6,112 nt of DNA from a bacterium (GTDB lineage Bacteria > JAJVIF01 > JAGGVT01). Under the pieces are notes generated by a model. That model was not told where the DNA came from and ran no database searches. It was given only the letters and a program-made list of their open reading frames with translations. Positions 1 through 5,732 of this stretch are shown one piece after another; within the stretch, counting starts at the first letter, position 1; every line of letters starts with the position of its first letter. The stretch spans positions 1-6,112 of the forward strand of contig JAGGVT010000153.1 in assembly GCA_021157815.1 (NCBI GenBank), read 5' to 3'. The translations under genes were made by a program, and so were the position numbers.

Positions 1-83
1 ATTTAGATAAGCGGGGTTGATAAAGTATTTCAAATGTGGTATTAAGAAATTGAAAGCCTATACATATTTACATGTATAGCCAT

Positions 84-115
84 AGGCTACCCGTAAAAGG
101 GTAGCCTTAAAATTT
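84..115 (+). terminator. Possible rho-independent terminator of an upstream gene
   Basis: A perfect 9-bp stem, AGGCTACCC (84-92) with GGGTAGCCT (99-107), closes a 6-base loop GTAAAA. It is followed by TTAAAATTT, a poor but T-containing tail on the + strand; there is no T run on the minus strand. It would end transcription entering from the left. A second perfect stem lies just before it (58-65 with 72-79), and bases 55-61 can pair with 82-88, which competes with both stems. Confidence 0.45.
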
Positions 116-197
116 GGAATGAACGCAAATGTCTATAAATTGCCACCTGTGCCGATTTACCATGATTCAGAATCCGTGTCTTTATCGCTTATCGAAA

Positions 198-225
198 TGG
201 ATTCCGGATCAAGCCCGGAATGACA
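198..225. repeat. REP-like palindrome (ATTCCGG type)
   Basis: ATTCCGG (201-207) and CCGGAAT (215-221) form a 7-bp stem around the loop ATCAAGC, within a unit beginning TGGATTCC and ending GGAATGACA. I recognise this as very close to a short palindromic sequence that recurs between genes in many bacterial genomes (the 'GTCATTCCGGGCTTGA' type). It occurs once in this window, so its dispersed nature is knowledge-based, not shown here. Confidence 0.6.
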
Positions 226-262
226 ACGAGTTCAATCGCGGATTTAGGGTTAATGTTAAGTC

Positions 263-292
263 TTTACGTCAAACACAAAACTAGTGTATAAT
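263..292 (+). promoter_or_regulatory. Sigma-70-type promoter for hicBA
   Basis: A TTTACG -35 box (263-268, 4 of 6 to TTGACA), an 18-base spacer and a perfect TATAAT -10 box (287-292). Transcription would start near 299, leaving a leader of about 75 bases before the hicB start. No obvious inverted-repeat operator overlaps it, although HicB-family proteins often autoregulate. Confidence 0.65.
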
Positions 293-360
293 CTGAATGG
301 GTAACATGGCGCTTAACGCAATTCAACTATTCGTTTCCCTTCTCGATAATAATTAAAGGC

Positions 361-366
361 AGGTGA
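361..366 (+). promoter_or_regulatory. Ribosome binding site of hicB
   Basis: AGGTGA lies 6 bases before the ATG at 373, a good Shine-Dalgarno sequence at normal spacing. It supports this start codon for the 122-residue product. Confidence 0.75.
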
Positions 367-372
367 TATACA

Positions 373-741
373 ATGGCTAAACGTCCCAGACCATATATTA
401 TCGTAGATGAAGCAAATAATATCCTGGAAATATATCTTTCCTATGTTTTACAAAGTGAGGACAGTTGGCACTTTGCCGAATGTCCGGAATTGCAAATTGC
501 CGACCAGGGTAAAACACAAAGAGAAGCGATTGAAAATCTCCAGAAAATGGTTGTTGAGGTCTTGCTTGAGGCGATTCAAACTGGCAATCTTAATCGCATG
601 TTATCAGATTTGGGATTCAGGAAATCAACTATCCATCAAAGAAAGCAATTCAGTTCGACCTTTGGCGATTATGAAGAAATGCATCCAATGAGTATAAATG
701 TACCCATTCCGCCAGAAGTTCAAATGGCTTCTACTGCGTGA
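373..741 (+). CDS. hicB: HicB-family antitoxin
   Basis: The 122-residue protein fits HicB antitoxins, which bind and neutralise the small HicA mRNA interferase in the cytoplasm. Residues about 8-66 match the family's partly degraded RNase-H-like fold: a beta strand, then WHFAECPEL (32-40), an IADQG turn (42-46), and a helix with REAIENLQK (50-58) leading into a long hydrophobic helix. The family pattern is ECPEL..A..G.T..EA..NL. Residues 75-122 carry no helix-turn-helix or ribbon-helix-helix motif that I can see, so DNA binding and autoregulation are uncertain. The start is supported by AGGTGA 6 bases upstream and a promoter at 263-292. It ends in TGA at 739-741, and the toxin gene begins in the same frame two codons later. 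The order is antitoxin first, opposite to classic hicAB but known in the family. Confidence 0.85.
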   Translation: MAKRPRPYIIVDEANNILEIYLSYVLQSEDSWHFAECPELQIADQGKTQREAIENLQKMVVEVLLEAIQTGNLNRMLSDLGFRKSTIHQRKQFSSTFGDYEEMHPMSINVPIPPEVQMASTA

Positions 742-747
742 TTTTCA

Positions 748-1011
748 TTGCCTGGAAAAAAGAAAAAATCCGGTATCGGACGAGTTGCCCCTCAAAAAGC
801 CAGAATCCTGGTTAAAGTTTTTAATAAGATTGGATATCATAAAACCAGGCAAAAGGGCTCGCATATTATCATGCGAAAGGAAAATATTAGCCGTCCTTTA
901 CCTATTCCAAACCATCCCGGCGAGGATGTACATCCCAGAATGATTGAACGTCTCTACAAACAGGCTGGTATTACCAGGGAAAAATATTTGCAGATCCTGA
1001 GTGAGCTTTAA
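748..1011 (+). CDS. hicA: HicA-family mRNA interferase toxin
   Basis: The 87-residue protein matches HicA (YcfA-type) toxins, small double-stranded-RNA-binding-fold RNases that cut mRNA and halt translation until HicB sequesters them. Diagnostic parts are a helix ending in NKIGY (26-30), then RQKGSHIIM (34-42) with the presumed catalytic His39 in the G-S-H motif, IPNHPGEDVHP (53-63), and the closing helix RLYKQAGITREKYLQIL. Family members run about 60-90 residues, so it looks complete, with a short basic N-terminal extension (KKKK at 4-7). The start is a TTG at 748 with no Shine-Dalgarno sequence; it is the first possible start after the hicB stop, and the next in-frame ATG (871) falls after His39. 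Translation therefore probably depends on ribosomes finishing hicB. A terminator hairpin begins 18 bases after the stop. Confidence 0.85.
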   Translation: MPGKKKKSGIGRVAPQKARILVKVFNKIGYHKTRQKGSHIIMRKENISRPLPIPNHPGEDVHPRMIERLYKQAGITREKYLQILSEL

Positions 1012-1020
1012 TCACAAATT

Positions 1021-1053
1021 AATAAAAAAAACAGCGCGATTACCGCGCTGTTT
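1021..1053 (-). terminator. Terminator shared by convergent hicA and sigma factor genes
   Basis: A perfect 10-bp stem, AAACAGCGCG (1029-1038) with CGCGCTGTTT (1044-1053), closes a 5-base loop ATTAC. On the minus strand it continues into an unbroken T run, so it is a strong intrinsic terminator for the sigma factor gene ending at 1102. On the + strand the tail is TTTACATTCT, weaker, but it may also end the hicBA transcript. Confidence 0.85.
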
Positions 1054-1101
1054 ACATTCTATGGCATATATTTGCGATGCTTATATATCCGCCGACTTAA
1101 A

Positions 1102-1890
1102 TCAATTCGGAGTCAATTGCATTCGCTGGCGCAGGCGATAAACCGCCTCGGAGTGAAGCTGGCAGACTCTGGATTCGCTGACTCCAAGCACCGCGCCGAT
1201 TTCCTTGAGGGTTTTATCCTCGTAGTAATACATCGCGAGCGTGATCTTCTGCTTCTCCGGCAGTTCGGAGATAGCATGAGTCAGTTCAGCCTCGATATTC
1301 TTGCGGTCCAATTCCTCAGCCGGATTTCGATTCAAATCCCGGATCGTATCGCCAAGAGGGGTCGAACCCTCCTCATCCTGGATTGTGTTCTCCTTGTCAA
1401 GAGGAATGACATAAGACGAGGAGCTTTTCCAGACAATCTTGTTAACCTCATCATGCGTGATTTTCAACTCGCTTGCGAGTTCGGATGTTGTCGGCACTCT
1501 ATTTGTGCGCTGGCGAATTTTCTCGCTCGCCTCCTCAAGCTGAACTGTTTTCTTTCTCAACGGCCTGGAAAGAAGGTCCTGTTTGCGAAGGTAGTCAAAA
1601 ATCGCGCCTTTGATTCGATAACTCGCGTATGTTTCGAATTTGACTTCCTTCGACTGGTCAAACCTGTCGAGCGCTTTGAGCATGCCAAGTACGCCTATCG
1701 ATTCAAGGTCGCCTGATTCAACATGCGATGGCAGCCCAATGGAGATTCTGCCTACTATGTAATTAACAAGTGGCAGATAATGCAGAGCGAGGTCTTCCTT
1801 GGCCTTCGGCTCGCGGGTGTTTAGGAATCGTTCCCATGTCAGTTTTAGCTGGACCTCCTTGTCCTGCCTGACTAGTGTTGATGTAGTCAT
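1102..1890 (-). CDS. FliA/WhiG-family RNA polymerase sigma factor (sigma-28 type)
   Basis: The 262-residue protein is a group 3 sigma factor of FliA/WhiG type, the subunit that directs RNA polymerase to a dedicated promoter set (flagellar in many bacteria, developmental in Streptomyces). Region 2 spans about 35-112, with YLPLVNYIVGRISIGLPSH (38-56), DLESIGVLGMLKALDRFD (61-78) and VKFETYASYRIKGAIFDYLR (83-102), very like FliA. Region 3 is about 115-165, including RVPTTSELASEL. Region 4 is about 200-258, with LPEKQKITLAMYYYED and the helix-turn-helix TLKEIGAVLGVSESRVCQL (227-245). Length is normal. The ATG at 1890 is the first start after an upstream in-frame stop, though its Shine-Dalgarno sequence is weak. 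No flagellar or anti-sigma gene lies nearby, so its regulon cannot be read from context. The segment usually close to DWVPRSVR reads DLLSRPLRK (105-113). Confidence 0.9.
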   Translation of the reverse strand: MTTSTLVRQDKEVQLKLTWERFLNTREPKAKEDLALHYLPLVNYIVGRISIGLPSHVESGDLESIGVLGMLKALDRFDQSKEVKFETYASYRIKGAIFDYLRKQDLLSRPLRKKTVQLEEASEKIRQRTNRVPTTSELASELKITHDEVNKIVWKSSSSYVIPLDKENTIQDEEGSTPLGDTIRDLNRNPAEELDRKNIEAELTHAISELPEKQKITLAMYYYEDKTLKEIGAVLGVSESRVCQLHSEAVYRLRQRMQLTPN

Positions 1891-1904
1891 ATGCTTAGGT
1901 CCAT

Positions 1905-1938
1905 TTACCGGTGATTGGTAACTTCCCGTTCATACGGG
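1905..1938 (-). promoter_or_regulatory. Two small hairpins in the sigma factor leader
   Basis: Just upstream of the sigma gene start are two perfect 5-bp inverted repeats: TTACC/GGTAA (1905-1909 with 1917-1921) and CCCGT/ACGGG (1925-1929 with 1934-1938). The first ends 15 bases from the start codon, close enough to affect ribosome entry. Stems this short are common by chance, so a regulatory role is only a possibility. I found no convincing promoter between 1891 and 2100 on this strand. Confidence 0.25.
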
Positions 1939-2100
1939 GGGTTCGTTTTAGTTGGACATCGGATTAATCAAATCTTTCGTTTCTTCAGATATTCTTGTCT
2001 GATACTCAAGTATTTAATTTTCTCCAATGCAATCCCTTTAAACTCAACCCAACTTAAAGTCGTGATATGAAGTTAAATCGTGAACCTAAAAATGGGGAAA

Positions 2101-2172
2101 GTTAGCAGGTTAGTAAGTTGGTAAGTTAGCAGGTTAGTAAGTTAGTAAGTTAGCAGGTTAGCAGGTTAGTGG
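2101..2172 (+). repeat. Tandem 8-bp repeat, nine copies
   Basis: Nine consecutive octamers of the form GTTAGYAR: GTTAGCAG at 2101, 2125, 2149 and 2157; GTTAGTAA at 2109, 2133 and 2141; variants GTTGGTAA at 2117 and GTTAGTGG at 2165. Two subtypes are interspersed, so the array has both expanded and diverged. The unit places stop codons (TAG, TAA) in every + frame, so the array is non-coding. Three copies in the opposite orientation lie at 2512-2534. Confidence 0.95.
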
Positions 2173-2298
2173 GGATTAATGAAAAGGATGATATTATGAA
2201 ATGATGCCTGTCGTAGAGGCGCCGCTTGTAACGCGCTTGCTGCACCCTGTCTTTCGCTGCTTGGTGAGTGACAGCAAACAGAAGCGCTGCTTGGAAGC
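2173..2298. other. Repeat-derived spacer without a gene
   Basis: No open frame of note. The piece includes GTAGAGGCGCCGCTTG-like sequence around 2213, which resembles a common dispersed intergenic repeat, and a direct repeat of CGCTGCTTGG at 2255-2264 and 2285-2294. A GTAGGGGCAC-like counterpart lies on the minus strand near 2473-2482, so the outer parts of this block also look related in inverted orientation, though weakly. Confidence 0.4.
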
Positions 2299-2347
2299 TG
2301 TCTCAAAACCTATATTTTTCTGTTATCCTGAGCGAAGCGAAGGATCT
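2299..2347 (+). repeat. Left arm of an imperfect inverted repeat (GAGCGAAGCGAAGG type)
   Basis: Begins TGTCTCA and ends in a 27-base unit (2321-2347) containing CCTGAGCGAAGCGAAGG. The unit folds on itself through ATCCT (2325-2329) and AGGAT (2341-2345). This CTGAGCGAAGCGAAG sequence is one I recognise as a widely dispersed intergenic repeat in bacterial genomes. A facing copy lies at 2404-2462. Confidence 0.75.
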
Positions 2348-2403
2348 CTCCTCGACGGCGTGGGTTAATATCATCTGGTTTAATCATCAACATAGCAACT
2401 TAT

Positions 2404-2462
2404 AGATTCTTCGCTGCGCTCAGAATGACAATGTTTCGCACATAATTCTATGTTATGAGACA
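2404..2462 (-). repeat. Right arm of the imperfect inverted repeat
   Basis: Read on the minus strand it begins TGTCTCA (2462-2456) and ends in a 27-base unit (2430-2404) matching 23 of 27 bases of the unit at 2321-2347. The first 20 bases of the two arms match at 15 positions, and this arm carries about 10 extra bases in its middle. The arms are separated by 56 bases (2348-2403) with no recognisable content. Confidence 0.75.
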
Positions 2463-2490
2463 CCCTCCACACTGTGCCCCTACAAGCCTA

Positions 2491-2514
2491 CCTGTACTGA
2501 GCCTGTCGAAGTTC
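2491..2514 (+). repeat. REP-like element (CTGAGCCTGTCGAAG type)
   Basis: Contains CTGAGCCTGTCGAAG, matching a dispersed intergenic repeat I recognise from many bacterial genomes (minus strand CTTCGACAGGCTCAG). It shares the frame CTGAGC...CGAAG with the element at 2321-2347, so the two may be diverged forms of one palindrome. It directly abuts the inverted octamer copies. Confidence 0.55.
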
Positions 2515-2534
2515 TAACTTACTAACGTACTAAC
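2512..2534 (-). repeat. Three inverted copies of the 8-bp repeat
   Basis: On the minus strand this reads GTTAGTAC (2534-2527), GTTAGTAA (2526-2519) and GTTAGAA (2518-2512): the same octamer as the array at 2101-2172 in opposite orientation. The two arrays bracket the inverted repeat pair, giving the whole block 2101-2534 a nested inverted layout. Confidence 0.85.
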
Positions 2535-2579
2535 AGTTTTTTCTCTCTCCATATACAAAACTCGCCCACAATATTCCTT

Positions 2580-2608
2580 TTGACACCTAACACCTTATCA
2601 ACTATAGT
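2580..2608 (+). promoter_or_regulatory. Strong sigma-70-type promoter of the LVIVD lipoprotein gene
   Basis: A perfect TTGACA -35 box (2580-2585), a 17-base spacer, and a TATAGT -10 box (2603-2608, 5 of 6). Transcription would begin near 2615, about 55 bases before the ATG at 2670. Because the -35 box contains the TTG that opens the longest reading frame, that TTG cannot be the translation start of a message made here. Confidence 0.8.
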
Positions 2609-2659
2609 ATTAATCACATTTAACACTTCGGTAATTGTGAATTTACTTAGATTCAAGTC

Positions 2660-2665
2660 GGAGGG
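2660..2665 (+). promoter_or_regulatory. Ribosome binding site that sets the lipoprotein start
   Basis: GGAGGG ends 4 bases before the ATG at 2670. It picks this ATG over the in-frame TTG at 2580 and places a signal peptide exactly at the N-terminus. Confidence 0.85.
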
Positions 2666-2669
2666 ACTT

Positions 2670-5600
2670 ATGCGCTTGATACCATTTGTAGCAACCGTAA
2701 TCGCAATCGTGATTATTCTCATTTCCGGATGCTCAGGCGGAAATCCGGTTACCACGGATTCAGATAATCCGTTGCCTGAACAATTGAATTATGCCAATTC
2801 AGAATCCGGGAATAACCTAACCGGGATAATGGGCCCCTATGAACTCATCCTTGATGCCGATTCCCAAACTGCGGAGTTGACATCGAAACGCCAATCCGCA
2901 ATCGGTGAAAGTTACATTGTGAGTGGCAGGAGCTATTTCGTAACACAGCCCTGCTCGGATTGTCTGGTTATTAAGGGAATGAGCTATGATTGCGGTGCGG
3001 TATGTGTCAACTTCGGGATAAAGCATCCGTTCGAACCGGGATCCGCCTTACAGGGTCCGCCATCGGGAAAGAACAGGCTGGATCTTGATATTTTTGATGC
3101 CGCTCTCGTTGTGAAGCCCAATGGCTTAATGCCGTCAACCTATCCATTAACTAATGCAACTATTCATAACGTGATTACCGGCGCTGACGGTTACTCAACT
3201 GAACTCGCGAATGTTATCGGGGAATCGTATGCGTTGCCATATGTCCTTGCGGTTGATGATAGCACTGCTGTTCCCCCGGCAAGCACATATAATGAATTCG
3301 CGATGGGTTCGGAAGCGGAATTCGATGTCCTTTTCCCAATTCCCCCTGGCAGCAGTCTCCAGTTTGATCTATATCTTACCTTTGCATATGGATTCAGTGC
3401 GGTACTGGAAGACAGGTTTGATCCGCAATATTCCAATCCCGAATTTAACCGAAAAGCCGCGTGGAAAGTGAATGTTACGCCACCATCTGGATGGTTAAGT
3501 TTCGACAGCGAAACACCAACCTGGGTGGAAGTCAAAGTTTACGACTGGCAGATCGGAGCGAATGTTGATACAGCGTTGACAAATCCTACTGATATATATT
3601 CAGCATCAGATGTCGATAGCGTTTCAATTGAAATTCTCGGAATGAACCCGACCCTGATATCAGTCCCCGGAAGCAGCGCTATTTCCGGGACCGGGATGCC
3701 TGATGATCCGCTCGTTTACCAGATTCCCATCAGAAACGAAAACCTGATAGCATCGGGAAATTATATCGGTCTGGTAAAAGTAACTGATCAGCGCACCCCC
3801 CAGCTTCCGGAATCAGGACGGGATTTCATTATCCATACCCCTGACGGCAAAGCTCGTGATTTCCATGAAATGCCTGAATATGCGACTTACCAGACATTCC
3901 CAGCGATAGTATCCGACGTTATTAATTTCAATCCGGTAGATGTTACTCCTCCCGGATTGCATTTCTATCCCATCGATATCTGCATTGATGGCAATTACGC
4001 CTATACCGCGGGTGAAATACACGGGGTTCATATATTCGATATCAGCAATCCGGAAAACCCAGTTTGGGTACATAAAATTGATACAGATGGATATCCGAAC
4101 AGGATATTCATTGTGGGTAACTATGCGTGTGTCACCGATGAGAAAGGATTGAATATAATTGATATCTCAAATCCGGAGATTGCAGAAATTATTGGATACG
4201 TTGAAACATCTGATGACTGCTTCGATGTTTATGTCGAAGGCACAACGGCGTATGTGGCAGATGAAGAGGACGGATTACAAATAATTGATGTTTCAGACCC
4301 GACAACGCCAGCAATCATCAATTCAGTTGACACTGACGGACAGGCTTTATCAGTTTGCATTTCCGGTGATTACGCATATATCGCCGATTATGACTACGGA
4401 GTATCTGTAATAGATATTTCCGATCACATGACAGCATCAGTTGTACATCAAATCTCAACAGCCTCTGATGCTTTCTATGTTGTTGTTCGAGGCAATTACC
4501 TTTATGTAGGTACTGATGATGATTTTGAGGTCTGGGATATCAGCACGCCAACTGCTGCAACCAATGTAAATACCATCTCTCTCAGTGATCCCTTCACTAT
4601 TCATCTTGATGGTGATTACGCATACGTTGCTAATGGTTCCTACGGTGGTATGGCTGTTATAGATATTTCATCTCCCGGATTGGAAAGCGTTGTGAAGGTC
4701 GTAGATACTCCCGGCAATACCTGTGATGTTTTCACGCAAAATGGATATGCCTATCTTATTGATTACAGGACCGCACTCCATGTGATTGATGTCGATCCAT
4801 TGGCGCAGGCGGATATTATCAACACGACTCGCACGATCAATAGAGCAAGCAGTGTAACGGTATCGGGTGAATATGCCTATGTATCAAATGGCAGACACAT
4901 TTTGTATATCCTCGACATCGCCCCTCCCGGTGCTGCCGAAATTATCAACACGGTGGAGTCAAATGGTTACTGCTACGATGTTGAAATATACCAGAACTAC
5001 GCGTACGTTGCCGCTCAAAGCGGAGGAATGGAGATCGTGGACATCTCAGATCCTTACAACGCGCAGATCGTTAACACGATCACTGGCCTGAACAATCCTT
5101 ATGCTCTTGATATTTACAACAATTATTTATATGCCTGTGAGATGTCGGTTGGAATACAAATCATGGACCTGATTTTACCAACAGCGCCAAACCAGGTAAA
5201 TACAGTACTCACCACCCTTCCGCTTGCAGTTCATGCGGATGGGAATTATGCCTGTGTTGCTGATGCTACCACTGGGATAAAGATTATCGATATCACTGAC
5301 CCATCAACAGGAGGTGTTGTTGGTTCCTGCAACACGGATGGCAGCGCGCAGGGAATCTTTATATATAACGGATACGCTTATGTCAGTGACTGGGATGAAG
5401 GAGTTGCCGTGGTTGATATTGCCCCACCAGGTTCAGCATCTGTGACTGACAAACTCGCCCTGCCGGGGGACACCTACGCTGTGGTGGTTAAATACGGCTA
5501 CGCATTCGTTGCAAACACCAATGATAATCTCGTGATAGTAGATATTGATCCTCCGGGAACACTGGAATTAGTGGCAACGTTCGATACAATCGGGAGCGGA

Positions 5601-5678
5601 GCAGATGTCGTCGTGGAGGACGGATACGCCTATCTCGCATCAGGTCATGGTGGCCTTCGGATAATCGATCTGTGGTAG
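2670..5678 (+). CDS. LVIVD-repeat beta-propeller lipoprotein
   Basis: A 1002-residue precursor, probably anchored by lipid outside the cytoplasmic membrane. Residues 1-21 are a signal peptide: Arg2, a hydrophobic core, then the lipobox I-S-G-C with Cys21 as the lipidated residue. Residues 22-429 are an exported domain region of no family I can name, probably mostly beta; it holds four cysteines (95, 98, 108, 112; CX2C-X9-CX3C), then HPF (residues about 120) and several beta-sandwich-like stretches. Residues 430-1002 are 14 LVIVD repeats of about 42 residues, each of the form NYAYVAD...G..IIDISDP. Such repeats build beta-propellers, generally thought to bind other proteins or surface ligands; no enzymatic motif is visible. 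The start is set by GGAGGG and by a promoter covering the more upstream in-frame TTG. The gene stands alone and ends in TAG. Its ligand cannot be inferred here. Confidence 0.85.
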   Translation: MRLIPFVATVIAIVIILISGCSGGNPVTTDSDNPLPEQLNYANSESGNNLTGIMGPYELILDADSQTAELTSKRQSAIGESYIVSGRSYFVTQPCSDCLVIKGMSYDCGAVCVNFGIKHPFEPGSALQGPPSGKNRLDLDIFDAALVVKPNGLMPSTYPLTNATIHNVITGADGYSTELANVIGESYALPYVLAVDDSTAVPPASTYNEFAMGSEAEFDVLFPIPPGSSLQFDLYLTFAYGFSAVLEDRFDPQYSNPEFNRKAAWKVNVTPPSGWLSFDSETPTWVEVKVYDWQIGANVDTALTNPTDIYSASDVDSVSIEILGMNPTLISVPGSSAISGTGMPDDPLVYQIPIRNENLIASGNYIGLVKVTDQRTPQLPESGRDFIIHTPDGKARDFHEMPEYATYQTFPAIVSDVINFNPVDVTPPGLHFYPIDICIDGNYAYTAGEIHGVHIFDISNPENPVWVHKIDTDGYPNRIFIVGNYACVTDEKGLNIIDISNPEIAEIIGYVETSDDCFDVYVEGTTAYVADEEDGLQIIDVSDPTTPAIINSVDTDGQALSVCISGDYAYIADYDYGVSVIDISDHMTASVVHQISTASDAFYVVVRGNYLYVGTDDDFEVWDISTPTAATNVNTISLSDPFTIHLDGDYAYVANGSYGGMAVIDISSPGLESVVKVVDTPGNTCDVFTQNGYAYLIDYRTALHVIDVDPLAQADIINTTRTINRASSVTVSGEYAYVSNGRHILYILDIAPPGAAEIINTVESNGYCYDVEIYQNYAYVAAQSGGMEIVDISDPYNAQIVNTITGLNNPYALDIYNNYLYACEMSVGIQIMDLILPTAPNQVNTVLTTLPLAVHADGNYACVADATTGIKIIDITDPSTGGVVGSCNTDGSAQGIFIYNGYAYVSDWDEGVAVVDIAPPGSASVTDKLALPGDTYAVVVKYGYAFVANTNDNLVIVDIDPPGTLELVATFDTIGSGADVVVEDGYAYLASGHGGLRIIDLW
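3957..5675 (+). repeat. Fourteen coding repeats of LVIVD type
   Basis: Repeats begin at residues 430, 476, 517, 559, 601, 641, 684, 726, 768, 810, 852, 893, 935 and 977 of the lipoprotein. Thirteen are 40-46 residues; the last is 26 and stops after RIIDLW, so its final strand is missing. Best conserved are the Y-A-Y turn and the [IV][IV]D[IV] strand. Repeats 5, 7 and 10 diverge most: repeat 7 has DVDPLAQ and repeat 10 DLILPTA in place of DISDP. The DNA copies are not near-identical, so the expansion looks old. Confidence 0.85.
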
Positions 5679-5683
5679 ATCGC

Positions 5684-5732
5684 CATTAAAAAAGCAAAAG
5701 ATGCCTGTGTAGCCAGTAATATTGGGCATCTT
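5684..5732 (-). terminator. Rho-independent terminator for minus-strand transcription
   Basis: AAGATGCC (5698-5705) pairs with GGCATCTT (5725-5732), with a 19-base loop. On the minus strand the stem is followed by TTTTGCTTTTTT, a typical terminator tail. The stop codon of the truncated SIR2-like frame (5731-5733) overlaps the stem. On the + strand it lies 20 bases after the lipoprotein stop but lacks a T run there, so it may end that message only inefficiently. Confidence 0.6.

Larger units (their letters stand above)
1..262. other. Intergenic DNA without a gene
   Basis: All three + strand frames entering from the left edge hit a stop within 20 bases, so at most the last few codons of an upstream gene could be present. 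Minus-strand reading gives only a short frame opening at 83 and closing near 42. The stretch contains two overlapping hairpins (55-107) and one REP-like palindrome (198-225), described separately. The remainder (108-197, 226-262) shows nothing I can name. Confidence 0.6.

Noticed and set aside
1072-1716. 214-codon + strand open frame
   Set aside because: It lies antisense over the sigma factor gene, whose conserved FliA/WhiG domains leave no doubt which strand is coding.
1887-1904. Five-codon minus-strand mini-frame (MDLSI) whose TGA overlaps the sigma factor ATG
   Set aside because: No ribosome binding site precedes it and such short frames are frequent by chance; coupling cannot be argued from this alone.
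1960-2040. Weak promoter candidate for the sigma factor (TTGGAG, 17 bases, TATCAG on the minus strand)
   Set aside because: Only 3 of 6 and 4 of 6 matches; no sigma-28 (TAAA...GCCGATAA) or sigma-54 pattern fits either, so I leave the promoter uncalled.
2101-2534. CRISPR array or complete transposon
   Set aside because: The repeats are 8 bp and contiguous without spacers, and there is no transposase or clear target duplication, so neither class fits.
2522-2755. 77-codon minus-strand open frame opposite the lipoprotein gene start
   Set aside because: It overlaps the lipoprotein promoter, ribosome binding site and signal peptide, and its product has no recognisable features.
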